64,000 bases of DNA from Fusibacter_A sp965140735 (GCA_965140735.1 OZ223306.1:2852001-2916000); one strand, 5' to 3'. Shown: positions 52,178 through 61,993, counted from the first letter of the stretch. The notes: generated by a model not told the origin, from the letters alone. Numbers and translations are program-made.

Positions 52178-52936
52178 CTACTCCCCTAAATAGACTCTGA
52201 TTACATCTGGATTATTCCGTGTTTCTTCTGGTGTCCCAACAGCTATGATTTTGCCGTAGTCAAGAACTGCAATCCGTTCACAAATACCCATGACAAGATG
52301 CATATCATGCTCAATCAGGAGAATCGCAATGTCAAACTTTTTCCTAATCAATCCGATGGTCTCCATTAACTCATGTGTTTCTTGTGGATTCATCCCTGCT
52401 GCAGGCTCATCTAGCATTAAAATTTTAGGTTTCGTAGCAAGTGCTCTTGCAATCTCTAATTTTCTTTGTTTACCGTAAGGCAAATTTTTAGCAAGTGTTT
52501 CTGCATAATCTTCCATATCAAATATTTTAAGAAAAGCCAAACATTCTTCTTGCGCTTTCTTCTCATCTGCCCAATATCTAGGCAATCTTAAAACACCTTC
52601 AAGCGTGGTATAGTTAAGTTCATGATGATATGCTATTTTGATATTATCTAAAACCGTAAGATCTTTGAATAGTCTAATATTCTGAAAGGTCCTTGCCGCA
52701 CCTATTCTTACAATTTCATATGGTTTTTTACCCACTACACTGACACCATCAATTTTGATATTGCCTTCAGTGGGTTCATACACGCCTGTGAGCATATTGA
52801 AAACAGTTGTCTTTCCAGCACCATTTGGGCCAATCAACCCCACAAGTTCATGCTCATCGATTGAGAGGTTAAAATTATCTACTGCTCTCAAACCGCCGAA
52901 TTGCATACAAATATTCGTTGCTTCTAGTAACGCCAT
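52178..52936 (-). CDS. livG: Branched-chain amino acid ABC transporter ATPase LivG
   Basis: 252 residues. Walker A GPNGAGKTT, ARTFQNIRLFKDLTVLDNI typical of LivG, signature-like LPYGKQRKLEIARAL (LivG family signature), Walker B ILMLDEPAAGMNP and LLIEHDMHLVMGICERI. It follows livM by 11 bp. Ribosome binding site AGGAGGGGAGTCT. Confidence 0.96.
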   Translation of the reverse strand: MALLEATNICMQFGGLRAVDNFNLSIDEHELVGLIGPNGAGKTTVFNMLTGVYEPTEGNIKIDGVSVVGKKPYEIVRIGAARTFQNIRLFKDLTVLDNIKIAYHHELNYTTLEGVLRLPRYWADEKKAQEECLAFLKIFDMEDYAETLAKNLPYGKQRKLEIARALATKPKILMLDEPAAGMNPQETHELMETIGLIRKKFDIAILLIEHDMHLVMGICERIAVLDYGKIIAVGTPEETRNNPDVIRVYLGE

Positions 52937-52947
52937 AGACTCCCCTC

Positions 52948-53946
52948 CTATTCCTGTTCACGTTTTAACAATGCATTTTTACGCATCGTATATCTGTCAT
53001 AAAAACCCTGCCATGAAAACTCTCCTGTACCAAAAAACCCTTTCGGTCTAAAGATCATCATGACAATCAGCATGAACGAATACAATAAAAGTCTATAGTT
53101 GGCAAAACTTCTAAGCGCTTCTGGCATAATAGTAAGTACAATTGCAGCAAATATTGACCCCGTCAAACTGCCCATACCACCCAAAACGACAATAACAAGT
53201 ATTTCAACCGAACGCATAAAGTTAAATGTGTTTGGATCAAGGAATGCGATATAATGCGCATATAAACCACCGCCAATTCCTGCGATACTCGCCGCTATGG
53301 CAAATCCCATAACTTTAAATTGTGTGGTTTTAACCCCTACGGCTTCTGCCGCAATCTCATCTTCGCGTATAGATAAAATAGCACGACCTTGGCGCGAATG
53401 CGTTAGACGATATAGAAAAAGTACTACTAAAACAGTTATCCAAAAAACATTATCAAATGTTGAAATTTTAGGAATACCCGTTAGACCTTGAGCACCACCT
53501 GTTGCTTTAATGTTATTGATAACCACACGTATAACTTCTCCAAATCCAAGTGTTATGATTGCTAAATAATCCCCTCTTAATCTAAGCGCAGGAACACCAA
53601 TTATGATGCCCACTATAGCAGATGCCACAGCAGCTACTAGAAGAGAAATAAGTAACATCAACAGATCAGGCATGTCTTTAAAATTTGCCTTGAGTGCAAT
53701 GGCTGCCATGGCAGACGCATATGCTCCAACTGCCATAAAACCAGCGTGACCAAGTGTCAACTGCCCTAAAAAACCCGTAGCTAAATTAAGGCTTGTGGCC
53801 AATATAATATTAATTAGGATAAAGATAATAATCCCTTGATGGTATCTACTAACAACACCTGTACCAATCAAAACTTTCATTAAAATATAAATTGCGATTA
53901 TAACCAAAATATTTACTGCATAATTTTTGAGTATTTTCTTATCCAT
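52948..53946 (-). CDS. livM: Branched-chain amino acid ABC transporter permease LivM
   Basis: 332 residues, about nine spans, LivM pattern: NLATGFLGQLTLGHAGFMAVGAY, LRLRGDYLAIITLGFGEVIRVV, SIREDEIAAEAVGVKTTQFKVMGF. It starts 3 bp after livH. Forms the translocation pore with LivH. Confidence 0.96.
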   Translation of the reverse strand: MDKKILKNYAVNILVIIAIYILMKVLIGTGVVSRYHQGIIIFILINIILATSLNLATGFLGQLTLGHAGFMAVGAYASAMAAIALKANFKDMPDLLMLLISLLVAAVASAIVGIIIGVPALRLRGDYLAIITLGFGEVIRVVINNIKATGGAQGLTGIPKISTFDNVFWITVLVVLFLYRLTHSRQGRAILSIREDEIAAEAVGVKTTQFKVMGFAIAASIAGIGGGLYAHYIAFLDPNTFNFMRSVEILVIVVLGGMGSLTGSIFAAIVLTIMPEALRSFANYRLLLYSFMLIVMMIFRPKGFFGTGEFSWQGFYDRYTMRKNALLKREQE

Positions 53947-53949
53947 CTT

Positions 53950-54828
53950 CTACACCTTCTCTTTCTCATTCTTGCCTAAAATACCCGTGGGCTTAAAGAG
54001 CAGAACAACTATTAGAAGGCCAAAAACGATAGCATCTGACCACTGACTTGAAATATATGCTTTTGAAATAGTTTCGATCATACCAATAACAAAGCCCCCT
54101 AAAACGGCTCCCGGCACGAGGCCAATGCCACCCAAAACAGCTGCAACAAAAGCTTTTAATCCTGGCATAATGCCCATGGTTGGATAAACTTGCGTGTAGG
54201 TTATACCGTAGAGGACACCACCGAGTGCACCTAATGCAGAACCAATCGCGAAGGTAATACTTATGGTCTTGTTCACATTAATCCCCATCAAGATTGATGC
54301 ATCTTTATCTTCTGAAACCGCACGCATAGCTTTTCCAGGTTTAGTTTTCTTGATAAAGACATCTAAAATCACCATAAAAACAATCGCTAATACTAGCGTC
54401 GTAAGTGTCACAGTTCCGATTTGTAATGGTCCAAAATTGATTGGTTTTTTCTCTATGAGTACTGGCATAATTTTAGGATCTGCTTTAAAAATAACAAGTG
54501 TTAAATTTTGTAAAAACAAACTTACACCAATTGCAGTAATAAGTGCAGAAATCCGAGGTGCATTTCTCAAGGGTTTATAGGCCAGTTTTTCAATAACAAC
54601 GCCTACGATTGCTGCCATTACCATGGATATAATCAACACAATCGGAAATGGAAACCGACTAGAAATGGCTACCACAAATGCAAAATAAGCACCCGCCATC
54701 ATGACTTCTCCATGTGCAAAATTGATAAGTTTTATAATGCCATACACCATGGTGTATCCTAGAGCTATAAGGGCATAGACACTCCCCACAGATAGCCCAT
54801 TTATTATTTGTTGTAAAAATAGAATCAA
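53950..54828 (-). CDS. livH: Branched-chain amino acid ABC transporter permease LivH
   Basis: 292 residues, about eight spans. LivH motifs are clear: GLSVGSVYALIALGYTMVYGIIKLINFAHGEV in two blocks, AVSEDKDASILMGINVN, and PGLKAFVAAVLGGIG. First membrane component after the binding protein, from which it is separated by a 200-bp gap with a stem-loop. Confidence 0.96.
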   Translation of the reverse strand: MILFLQQIINGLSVGSVYALIALGYTMVYGIIKLINFAHGEVMMAGAYFAFVVAISSRFPFPIVLIISMVMAAIVGVVIEKLAYKPLRNAPRISALITAIGVSLFLQNLTLVIFKADPKIMPVLIEKKPINFGPLQIGTVTLTTLVLAIVFMVILDVFIKKTKPGKAMRAVSEDKDASILMGINVNKTISITFAIGSALGALGGVLYGITYTQVYPTMGIMPGLKAFVAAVLGGIGLVPGAVLGGFVIGMIETISKAYISSQWSDAIVFGLLIVVLLFKPTGILGKNEKEKV

Positions 54829-54985
54829 ATAACTTCCCCCATTCTATCTGAGTTGAATACAGTTTATTCAACCGCTATAATTGATGATTATTTCTATCTC
54901 TTTTAATTTCTATCACTGTTCTGTGGACGCCATTTAAACGTTCACATATCTTAATTTACTTTTATATATAAGCTTTAAAAAGTAA

Positions 54986-55018
54986 GTGACTGAAACAACT
55001 GTTAAATGTTTCAGTCAC
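54986..55018 (-). terminator. Stem-loop after the liv binding-protein gene (partial terminator)
   Basis: GTGACTGAAAC pairs perfectly with GTTTCAGTCAC around an 11-base loop, 9 bp after the binding-protein stop, followed on the minus strand by TTACTTTTT. It probably limits readthrough so that binding protein exceeds permease. Confidence 0.75.
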
Positions 55019-55026
55019 CTAAATGA

Positions 55027-56163
55027 TTATTTACCGGATACTTTAGCCGCTAATTTATGTCCACCATTCACAATTTGAATAATTGAGATATCTTTGACTG
55101 GATCTCCATTAGCATCAAAGATAACATGACCTGTAACACCATCCGAATCTGTTTTTGCAAGCTCAGCAATTATGCCTTCAGCCTCTGTAGAACCTGCCTT
55201 TTCAATTGCCTTTGTCATGATGTAAGTTGAATCATAAGCTAAAGCAGCAAGTGCACTTGGAGACTTATCCCACTCTGTTTCATAAGCTTTTACAAAGTTT
55301 TGAACAATAGCTGCTTCGTCTGTTTTAGAATAGTGATTTGCGAAATAATGGCCTTCTGCCACTTCTGCATAATCAGCTTCTATACCATCCCAACCATCGC
55401 CACCAATTGCAACGATATCAAGACCTAGTTCTTTAATTTGAGAAAGAATAACCCCCACTTTAGCAACATAATCTGGTAAGAATATAACGTCTGGATCTTC
55501 AGCTGCAATTTTAGTTAAAACTGCTTTAAAGTCTGCATCATTCTTAGTATAACCTTCATAATTGGTCACTGTACCCACTGAAGAAAATTTTTCATTAAAT
55601 GCTACTGCAAGACCTTCTGAATACGGGTCTTCAATGTTGTAAAGTACAGCTGCTTTTTTAGCACCTAAGTTCTCAGCTGCGAATACAGCTGCAGTTGCAC
55701 CTTGATATGGGTCAGTATAACATGCTCTAAAAATATTAGGTGCATCTAAAGTTACTTCACCATTGGTCGCTGTTGGCGTTAACACTGGCATATTATCAGT
55801 CTTTGCGATTTCTTTAATACTAAGTGTTGTACCACTAAATGTACCACCAATCAAACCAACAATGCCATCTTGATCTCTAAGTCTATTGTAAGCATTTACG
55901 GCTTCAGTTTTATCACCTTTACTATCATAAGCGATAATTTCTACTTGTTTACCATTGATTCCACCAGCAGCATTAATCTCTTTAGCTGCGAGTTTAGCAC
56001 CTTCTTCTACTGCCGTTCCATACATACTGTAATCACCTGTTAAAGGTCCAATGACGCCTAGTTTAATAACGGTAACTTCTTCCGCTTTTGCGCCACAACC
56101 CGAAAGTAATGTGGATAACATCATTAACAATGCCATCATTAATGCTAATCTTTTTGTATTCAT
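55027..56163 (-). CDS. livJ: Branched-chain amino acid-binding lipoprotein LivJ/LivK type
   Basis: 378 residues, periplasmic-binding-fold type I. A lipoprotein signal ends at LLSGCGAK. Core motifs: IKLGVIGPLTGDYSMYGTAVEEGAKLAAKEIN in two blocks, VGLIGGTFSGTTLSI, AAVFAAENLGAKKAAVL, and ALAALAYDSTYIMTKAI near the end. It is first in the liv operon; ribosome binding site GAAGGGGGATTTTAG. Ligand preference among Leu/Ile/Val or other amino acids is not resolved by reading. Confidence 0.93.
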   Translation of the reverse strand: MNTKRLALMMALLMMLSTLLSGCGAKAEEVTVIKLGVIGPLTGDYSMYGTAVEEGAKLAAKEINAAGGINGKQVEIIAYDSKGDKTEAVNAYNRLRDQDGIVGLIGGTFSGTTLSIKEIAKTDNMPVLTPTATNGEVTLDAPNIFRACYTDPYQGATAAVFAAENLGAKKAAVLYNIEDPYSEGLAVAFNEKFSSVGTVTNYEGYTKNDADFKAVLTKIAAEDPDVIFLPDYVAKVGVILSQIKELGLDIVAIGGDGWDGIEADYAEVAEGHYFANHYSKTDEAAIVQNFVKAYETEWDKSPSALAALAYDSTYIMTKAIEKAGSTEAEGIIAELAKTDSDGVTGHVIFDANGDPVKDISIIQIVNGGHKLAAKVSGK

Positions 56164-56568
56164 CTCTAAAATCCCCCTTCAATTGTTGATCCATTCATCA
56201 CATTTACAGTCTCTTCTATCTCTTTACAATGAAACCATTTTATGTAATGCGTGATCAATCTCTTTTATTAAATATGTGTAACATTCTATTACACTTTCGA
56301 CATACAATCAAATACTTTTTTTCTAAATTAATCGTGTATTTTAGAAAAAATTCATTTTTTTATAATTTTTACGTCATTTTTTGTATTTTATTTCCGCCAT
56401 ACGCGGACAGCAATGTTAAGCATCTGACAAACACGAACGATAGAGACAAAACTGTCACACTTTTCATTTTTCGTATTAATTGCAATAAAAAAGCACATCT
56501 TCAAGTTTTGACCATCCGATATGCTTTGCAATATTTTATTTTAACCAGCATCTACTTTTACATAAAAT
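56164..56568. other. Intergenic region upstream of the liv operon
   Basis: About 405 bp, AT-rich, holding the liv promoter on the minus strand. I looked for a T-box or other amino-acid riboswitch before the liv genes and saw none; no convincing promoter pair was fixed. No coding sequence supported. Confidence 0.4.
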
Positions 56569-57003
56569 TTATGACTTCATCGCCCTCATTTTTTTCATTT
56601 CCTCTCGTTCTTTGACGAGTTCTTCCACAAGTGCACTAAAAGCCCAACTCAAATTATGAGGCGTAGTCCCTGCAAATATAGGTTTTTGAATCGTTACCGT
56701 CTTAGAAGCTTCTATAAAACGGTTTAGTTCCGAATGTGCTGTCCCACTAAAGATAATGGTTGGAATAAGTGTATACGTTTCTTCCACTGGCAAACTTGCC
56801 CTATCAAGTGCCTCTTTTTCTAAAAGCGTGCCTAAAGTCTTGTGGATCTCAGTTTCAGAAATAACCACGATTTCATCAATGCCTGATTTTTGTCTGCAGA
56901 GTTCAATAAGTTCGAGTTCTGATGCACCGTAACCATAAACTAAGATACAATTACGACCTTGTTTGCGTTCGTCGCTTTCACGATCTATTTTCTTAAATGA
57001 CAT
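56569..57003 (-). CDS. DUF3783 domain protein
   Basis: 144 residues from the ATG at 57003, which has AAGGAGAGGGAT upstream; an earlier ATG at 57033 lacks one. The second half (PTIIFSGTAHSELNRFIEAS, IFAGTTPHNLSWAFSALVEEL) matches DUF3783, a small clostridial family without known function. The N-terminal third (NCILVYGYGASELELIEL) is also typical. A highly charged C-terminus follows. It lies 60 bp downstream of glyoxalase on the same strand and may share its transcript. Confidence 0.8.
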   Translation of the reverse strand: MSFKKIDRESDERKQGRNCILVYGYGASELELIELCRQKSGIDEIVVISETEIHKTLGTLLEKEALDRASLPVEETYTLIPTIIFSGTAHSELNRFIEASKTVTIQKPIFAGTTPHNLSWAFSALVEELVKEREEMKKMRAMKS

Positions 57004-57062
57004 ATCCCTCTCCTTGAATTTATTTTTTAACATGAATACTTGCTTTGTTGAGTCAAAAAAGC

Positions 57063-57443
57063 TTAAGCTCTAATCACTTCTATATCATATCCATCCGGAT
57101 CAGTTACAAAGTAAAATCTAGGCGGATTCCCTGGTAGTCCCATCAGTTTTGTCACTTTGTACCCCATTTTAATGTGATTCTCTCTAGACGTCTCTAAATC
57201 TTCCACAGACACAGCGAAATGGGCAAAACCATTTCCAATGGTATATGGCTTTTCTGGATTGTAGTTATAAGTCAACTCGATCTCATATTGTCTATCTTCG
57301 TCGGTTAAAAAGACCAGTGTAAATTCATCCTTTGGAAAATCTTTTCGAGTTCTTTCGACGAATCCTAAAGCTTCTTTATAAAATTTAAGAGACTTATCTA
57401 GATCCATAACTCTTATACACGTATGCAACATTTTATACTTCAT
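57063..57443 (-). CDS. gloA: Lactoylglutathione lyase (glyoxalase I)
   Basis: 126 residues. Metal ligands line up with GloA: His in KMLHTCIRVMDLDKSLKFY, Glu in YEIELTYNY, His in FAHFAVSVED, Glu in DGYDIEVI. The segment RTRKDFPKDEFTLVFL resembles the clostridial Ni/Co-type enzymes. It detoxifies methylglyoxal, probably with a thiol other than glutathione in this lineage. Ribosome binding site AGGAGGAATATATT. Confidence 0.92.
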   Translation of the reverse strand: MKYKMLHTCIRVMDLDKSLKFYKEALGFVERTRKDFPKDEFTLVFLTDEDRQYEIELTYNYNPEKPYTIGNGFAHFAVSVEDLETSRENHIKMGYKVTKLMGLPGNPPRFYFVTDPDGYDIEVIRA

Positions 57444-57748
57444 AATATATTCCTCCTTTTACTATGCGATGCTCTTTCACATTTAGTCTGTTCGAGACAC
57501 GATTTCATTTGGTCTCATCTATAAATGCATCAAAATCTTCTATCAATGACCTCTTGAGATCATGAGTTCATAAATTTAGCCCTGCTTAATGGCTACCTTC
57601 ATTATAATTCATTTCAAGATTACGGGCAAATTATATCAACTGCTGGCAAAAAACATAAAATCCTCTGAAATTAAAGATTTAAAAATAACCTTCACTTCCA
57701 GAGAACTTTTTTCCTCATTTGATCCATTTGATCGCACTTCTGTCCTAT
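57444..57748. other. Intergenic region with copy 1 of a dispersed 38-bp repeat
   Basis: 305 bp between the MFS gene end and the glyoxalase start. At 57598-57635 it contains TTCATTATAATTCATT followed by a CAAATTATA end, which recurs with about 80 percent identity at 63382-63419. No gene is supported, although a 61-codon frame without a ribosome binding site crosses it. Confidence 0.4.
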
Positions 57749-58987
57749 TTATTCATCGCTTGCACAACTTTTAAAGGCCAATATCGCTGTCAAAAAAGCT
57801 AATAATGGACACCATATAATTACTGCAAAGATAGGTTTATAGGACTGCGTTATATCAAAAACTGCACCGTAGATAAAAACACTTACAGTCGCTGTCACAT
57901 TTAATACCATTGAAATAATAGCATAAATTGCACTGTAATCTATATTCCCAAAGACTTTTCTTACTAAAATTGGCGTTTCCACTAACATCAAGGCCATTCC
58001 TGGTCCAAATAAAGCCGCCCCTATTAAAATAAATACCACACTACTATTTACCGTGTAAAAACAAAATATACCCATAATAGTAAATATGCCATACATTCCA
58101 ATTGAAGCAATTGAGCCAAAACGATCATTTAAAAAACCTAAAATAATTTTCCCTATTGTCATGGATAACATAAATACTGACATCACTGTTCCACTAAAAG
58201 AGGGCGGATATTTTAACTGATTTACAAAAGCAGGAATATGATACATCACACCGCCGAGAATGCCTATAGCAATACTCCAAATAACAATATAAACGAAGGC
58301 CTTAGACTTAAATGCAATATGAGCTTTCACACCCGTCAGGGTATTATCTTGCTCTTGTGTTAAAGCGCCGAATGGTTGAAGTCCTTTTTCAGCTGGTGAA
58401 AATCTAAAAATACCCAAAGTTACTGGTAATGCAATAATTAGAGCCATTCCACCTAACAATTGATAGCTTAATCTCCACCCATAATTTTGAATCAGTGCAC
58501 TCCCAATTAAATTGAAAATTGCACCTCCAATACCCGTAAATGACATTGCAAGTCCAAGTGCAAATCCCTGCTTCTCTTTAAACCAATTTCCAATTAAAAC
58601 GGCTACTGGAATATACGTTAAAAAGCCACCTGAAAATCCAAGAACAGCACTTAAAATAAAAAATTGGTACATGGTGTTACATAGAGATAAACTTGAAAAA
58701 CTCCCAATATAAAATATCAATGCAGTCGTTAATAACCCTCTAATATTGAATTTTGGTAACAGTCTCCCTGCTATAGGCATGCTCACAATTCCCAATAATC
58801 CCTGTATGGTAATCGCTAAAGAATACTGCGCTCTAGAGATCTCTAAAGATTGTGTCACTGGAACGAGAAATAACCCCTGACAGCTATTAACAATTCCTAA
58901 CACTGACATTATAAAAGCACAGCAACCGGCCAAAATCCACCAAGCATAATGAACTTTACCCTTGGCTATAATCGTACTCATCATCAT
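57749..58987 (-). CDS. MFS transporter, OFA (oxalate/formate antiporter-like) type
   Basis: 412 residues, 12 spans. HYAWWILAGCCAFIMSVLGIVNSCQGLFLVPV at the start and FLTYIPVAVLIGNWFKEKQGFALGLAMS at the end of the first bundle follow the monocarboxylate/OFA family pattern (NWF..KRG.A.G.). It is likely to move a small organic anion in exchange or with protons. Three adjacent ATGs (58987, 58984, 58981) follow AAAGGGGAAG, and the last has the best spacing. It is downstream of the M20 peptidase and YfcC genes on the same strand with 156 bp between. Confidence 0.85.
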   Translation of the reverse strand: MMMSTIIAKGKVHYAWWILAGCCAFIMSVLGIVNSCQGLFLVPVTQSLEISRAQYSLAITIQGLLGIVSMPIAGRLLPKFNIRGLLTTALIFYIGSFSSLSLCNTMYQFFILSAVLGFSGGFLTYIPVAVLIGNWFKEKQGFALGLAMSFTGIGGAIFNLIGSALIQNYGWRLSYQLLGGMALIIALPVTLGIFRFSPAEKGLQPFGALTQEQDNTLTGVKAHIAFKSKAFVYIVIWSIAIGILGGVMYHIPAFVNQLKYPPSFSGTVMSVFMLSMTIGKIILGFLNDRFGSIASIGMYGIFTIMGIFCFYTVNSSVVFILIGAALFGPGMALMLVETPILVRKVFGNIDYSAIYAIISMVLNVTATVSVFIYGAVFDITQSYKPIFAVIIWCPLLAFLTAILAFKSCASDE

Positions 58988-59143
58988 CTTCCCCTTTTCT
59001 AATCATTATGCAAACAATTCTTTTGTGCTCAATACGCATTTCCAACCGTCTTTCTTCGTATTAGCACCTCGTCTTAAGAATTAAGAAGAATCTACTTGAG
59101 GTCAATAGAATAGTTTTAGCAATTTGTTTTCTAAATTGCCTGC

Positions 59144-60277
59144 TTACAATTTTACTTCTGCGTATTGCAGTACTATATCTAATACAATCTTCATACCCGT
59201 AGGTATACTGTTGAGATCAACCCACTCTTCTCTCTTGTGGGCTTCTCCCCCAACTATCGTACCAATAGTGTTCGCTAGAACACCTCTAGATAATGGCACA
59301 TTTGCATCTGTTGAATAAGGTTGAAGATCCATCGGTCCATCGTAATACTTTTTAATAATATCTAAATTCTTTTCTGTCCACGATTTTAATAGGGCTTCGT
59401 TTATCTCCCCTTTTCCAGGGCGTATTCCCAGAACTTCAGATGTAATCATTTTACCTGCATTTTTAAAATTTGAAAGCACGGTATTGAATTTATGCGCCAT
59501 ATCATCTAAGCACTTCTGACTAGGAGACCTGTATTCATACAGAATACTGGCTTCCTGAGGGATTGAATTAACTGTAGATCCCCCTTCAATATATCCAACA
59601 TTGTACGTTGTTTTTTCCGATTTTGGAATTTCAATTTTGTACAGGTCTTGAATAAGTGATGCCATGATCTGAATTGCATTTTCTCTTCCGAAGTCCAAAT
59701 AGGAATGTCCGCCTTCACCTTTTACCGATATTTTATATCTATAAGACCCCACAGGTATACTCGTGCATTGCGATACATAACCATCAAATGAGTAAAACTC
59801 TGTAATTCGATCTCCAAATTTCTTAAAGATCTCTTTGCACCCTTCTAAATTACCTAAACCTTCTTCACATGAATTTGCAATAAAAAGCACACCTTTTTTC
59901 ATAGACATCTTATTATTCAAAATATATTTTGCAGCCATCATCAGATTTACCAAATTGGCCGTATCATCTCCGATTCCTGGTGCATATAACTTGTTGCCTT
60001 CTCTTCTTAAGGGTAATTCTTCAATATCAGGGAATACAATATCTGTATGTGCCATAAAAACAACAATATCATCGTATTTATCGCACTCTACTGCACATAT
60101 CACATTTTTCATTTCATCAATCCAAACGGCCTCAGCACCTTGCTCTTTAAACCATTTTGAACAAAATTCTGAACGTTTCTCCTCATGATAACTAGGTGCA
60201 GGAATCTTGCCCAGTTTTTCTAAAAGTTCAATTGCTTCCTGAACATGAGCATTTACATAATCATTGATTAAATACAT
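59144..60277 (-). CDS. M20-family metallopeptidase/amidohydrolase
   Basis: 377 residues. Dinuclear zinc ligands of the M20 fold are visible: His in FMAHTDIVFPD, Asp in GIGDDTANLVNLMMAA, the catalytic Glu pair in NSCEEGLGNLEG, Asp in DANVPLSRGVLANTIG and His in GGEAHKREEWV. The lid dimerisation domain lies at about 170-290 (VKGEGGHSYLDFGRENAIQIMA). It probably hydrolyses a dipeptide or an N-acyl amino acid; the adjacent YfcC permease could supply it. Ribosome binding site GAGGAGGCGTG. Confidence 0.88.
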   Translation of the reverse strand: MYLINDYVNAHVQEAIELLEKLGKIPAPSYHEEKRSEFCSKWFKEQGAEAVWIDEMKNVICAVECDKYDDIVVFMAHTDIVFPDIEELPLRREGNKLYAPGIGDDTANLVNLMMAAKYILNNKMSMKKGVLFIANSCEEGLGNLEGCKEIFKKFGDRITEFYSFDGYVSQCTSIPVGSYRYKISVKGEGGHSYLDFGRENAIQIMASLIQDLYKIEIPKSEKTTYNVGYIEGGSTVNSIPQEASILYEYRSPSQKCLDDMAHKFNTVLSNFKNAGKMITSEVLGIRPGKGEINEALLKSWTEKNLDIIKKYYDGPMDLQPYSTDANVPLSRGVLANTIGTIVGGEAHKREEWVDLNSIPTGMKIVLDIVLQYAEVKL

Positions 60278-60373
60278 TATTTTTCACGCCTCCTCAAATT
60301 TTAAAATCACATTTTTTTCAAGTGTTCTCAATAGTCATCTACTCATTAGATGTCTACCCGTAATTAAATGCAC

Positions 60374-61798
60374 TTATTGATACCCTATAATTTGTGCCAT
60401 TATTAATATGGCTGACCCAATCAAATACCAAATAAGGATCAATTTGAACATAAATTTCAACCATTTTTGATAAGAGACATTTGATAATACTAAAAATGCC
60501 ATCAGAGCTGAAGAATGTGGAAAAATTAAATTTGTAAAGCCATCACCATAGTTAAGTGCCAGTATTGCAGTCTCTGGAGTCATCCCTATAATTTGAGCAA
60601 CCGGAAGCATTATTGGCATAGTCACAACTGCTTGTCCACTTCCCGATGTAATAAAGAGGTTTATAATGGTATGCATAAATAACATTCCAGGCGCCTGCAA
60701 AAATGCTGGAATATAATTCATTCCGCCAGATACCGTATGGACAACTGTATCTAAAATTTGTCCATCACTTAAGATAATAGAGATAGTTCTCGCAAATGAA
60801 ATCAAGATAATAGCGCGTACAACTGATTTTGCACCATTTGTGAACTGAACACACATTTCATTAAATCCCATACCGTATATAATACCGCTGACGACACCAG
60901 TGACAATAAAAAAAGCTGACATTTGCTGAAATCCCCATCCGAGTTTTGTACAACCATAAACCAAAACCCCAAGCAAGACAGCGAAAACGATTAATACTAA
61001 AACTTGACGAATTGTTATTTTATCATCCAAGGTCTCAGCTCCGATTGCAGAACTGGATTCTTGATCAGCGATGTAACTTGCTTGAGGATCTGCTTTTACT
61101 TTTTTTGCATAATGAATGACATAAGCAATCGTCGCAATTGTAAAAATCAAAAATCCAACGACACGAAAACCAAATCCATTGAATATTGGTAATCCAGCAA
61201 GTTGATTTCCTACACCAGTAGTTGAAGGATTAAGCATCCCTGAATTGGGTCCCATTGCAGCTGCTAAGCATATCATTGCAACGCCAACAATCTCATCATA
61301 ACCAGCTTGACGGGCTATTAAGATGCCGATGGGTATAAATGCTACAAAAGGAAAATACCCCATTGGTGCACTTAATACTGCGATAGCAAACATAATAACT
61401 GCAACAGCGATCGTCTGACTTTTACTGAACTTTTTAATGATAATACTCGTTAAAGCATTTAAAGAGCCTGTTGCCATGATGATTTGCATGGATGCCGTAA
61501 AAATGAGTATTGCAAATACCAAACTGCTTGATTTATAAAACCCTTGAACCAATAACATTGGAATTTTCCAAAATGGAACGGGGGTATTTGCTATATAATT
61601 AAATGCTTCTGGATTTACCACAGTAACGCCAGCGGCATCTTTTATACGCTCATATACCCCTGCTGGAATAATATAAGTCAAAAAACATGCTATTAAAGCC
61701 ATCCCGATAACAATAATGAATTCGTGAGGAAACACTAGCCCCTTCTTAGTGGTTTCTTTCACTTCTACTTCTTGTTCTTTTAACTTTCCTGTGTTCAT
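60374..61798 (-). CDS. YfcC-family (DcuC/C4-dicarboxylate-like) permease
   Basis: 474 residues from the ATG at 61798, chosen for GGGGAGGAGAAA directly upstream; an ATG at 61816 lacks it. About 12-13 spans. The segments FPHEFIIVIGMALIACFLTYIIPAGVYER, MGPNSGMLNPSTTGVGNQLAGLP, and SGSGQAVVTMPIMLPVAQI characterise the YfcC branch of the DcuC superfamily, usually linked to peptide or amino-acid uptake next to M20 peptidases. A charged 25-residue N-terminus precedes the first span. A long palindrome lies 69 bp upstream of the start. Confidence 0.87.
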   Translation of the reverse strand: MNTGKLKEQEVEVKETTKKGLVFPHEFIIVIGMALIACFLTYIIPAGVYERIKDAAGVTVVNPEAFNYIANTPVPFWKIPMLLVQGFYKSSSLVFAILIFTASMQIIMATGSLNALTSIIIKKFSKSQTIAVAVIMFAIAVLSAPMGYFPFVAFIPIGILIARQAGYDEIVGVAMICLAAAMGPNSGMLNPSTTGVGNQLAGLPIFNGFGFRVVGFLIFTIATIAYVIHYAKKVKADPQASYIADQESSSAIGAETLDDKITIRQVLVLIVFAVLLGVLVYGCTKLGWGFQQMSAFFIVTGVVSGIIYGMGFNEMCVQFTNGAKSVVRAIILISFARTISIILSDGQILDTVVHTVSGGMNYIPAFLQAPGMLFMHTIINLFITSGSGQAVVTMPIMLPVAQIIGMTPETAILALNYGDGFTNLIFPHSSALMAFLVLSNVSYQKWLKFMFKLILIWYLIGSAILIMAQIIGYQ

Positions 61799-61866
61799 TT
61801 TCTCCTCCCCTAACATTATTTACTTTGATTGAACCCCTCAATTTAAAAGCATTAAGACTTTTAAAC

Positions 61867-61910
61867 AAACATATTATATATACATTCATCGATGTATATA
61901 TAATATGTTT
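61867..61910. promoter_or_regulatory. 44-bp interrupted perfect palindrome upstream of yfcC
   Basis: Two 19-bp arms (AAACATATTATATATACAT and its exact reverse complement) flank the six bases TCATCG. It lies between the TetR gene terminator and the yfcC start. The symmetric core TACAT..ATGTA fits a TetR-type operator, but the arms extend much further than usual. A cruciform, or overlapping promoter and operator, is possible. Confidence 0.6.
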
Positions 61911-61993
61911 ACCACACTTCATTCTCCTTGTCAATCCACTTCAAATGTATTCTAATTTTTAAAAACCTAACGGCACACCGTCAAAATAAAAAA

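Noticed and set aside
56164..56568. Possible T-box or amino-acid riboswitch before the liv operon
   Set aside because: I found no T-box core sequence, specifier stem or strong leader terminator in the region.
57589..57774. 61-codon frame across the first 38-bp repeat
   Set aside because: No ribosome binding site, overlaps the end of the MFS gene on the other strand, and the second repeat copy has stops in this frame.
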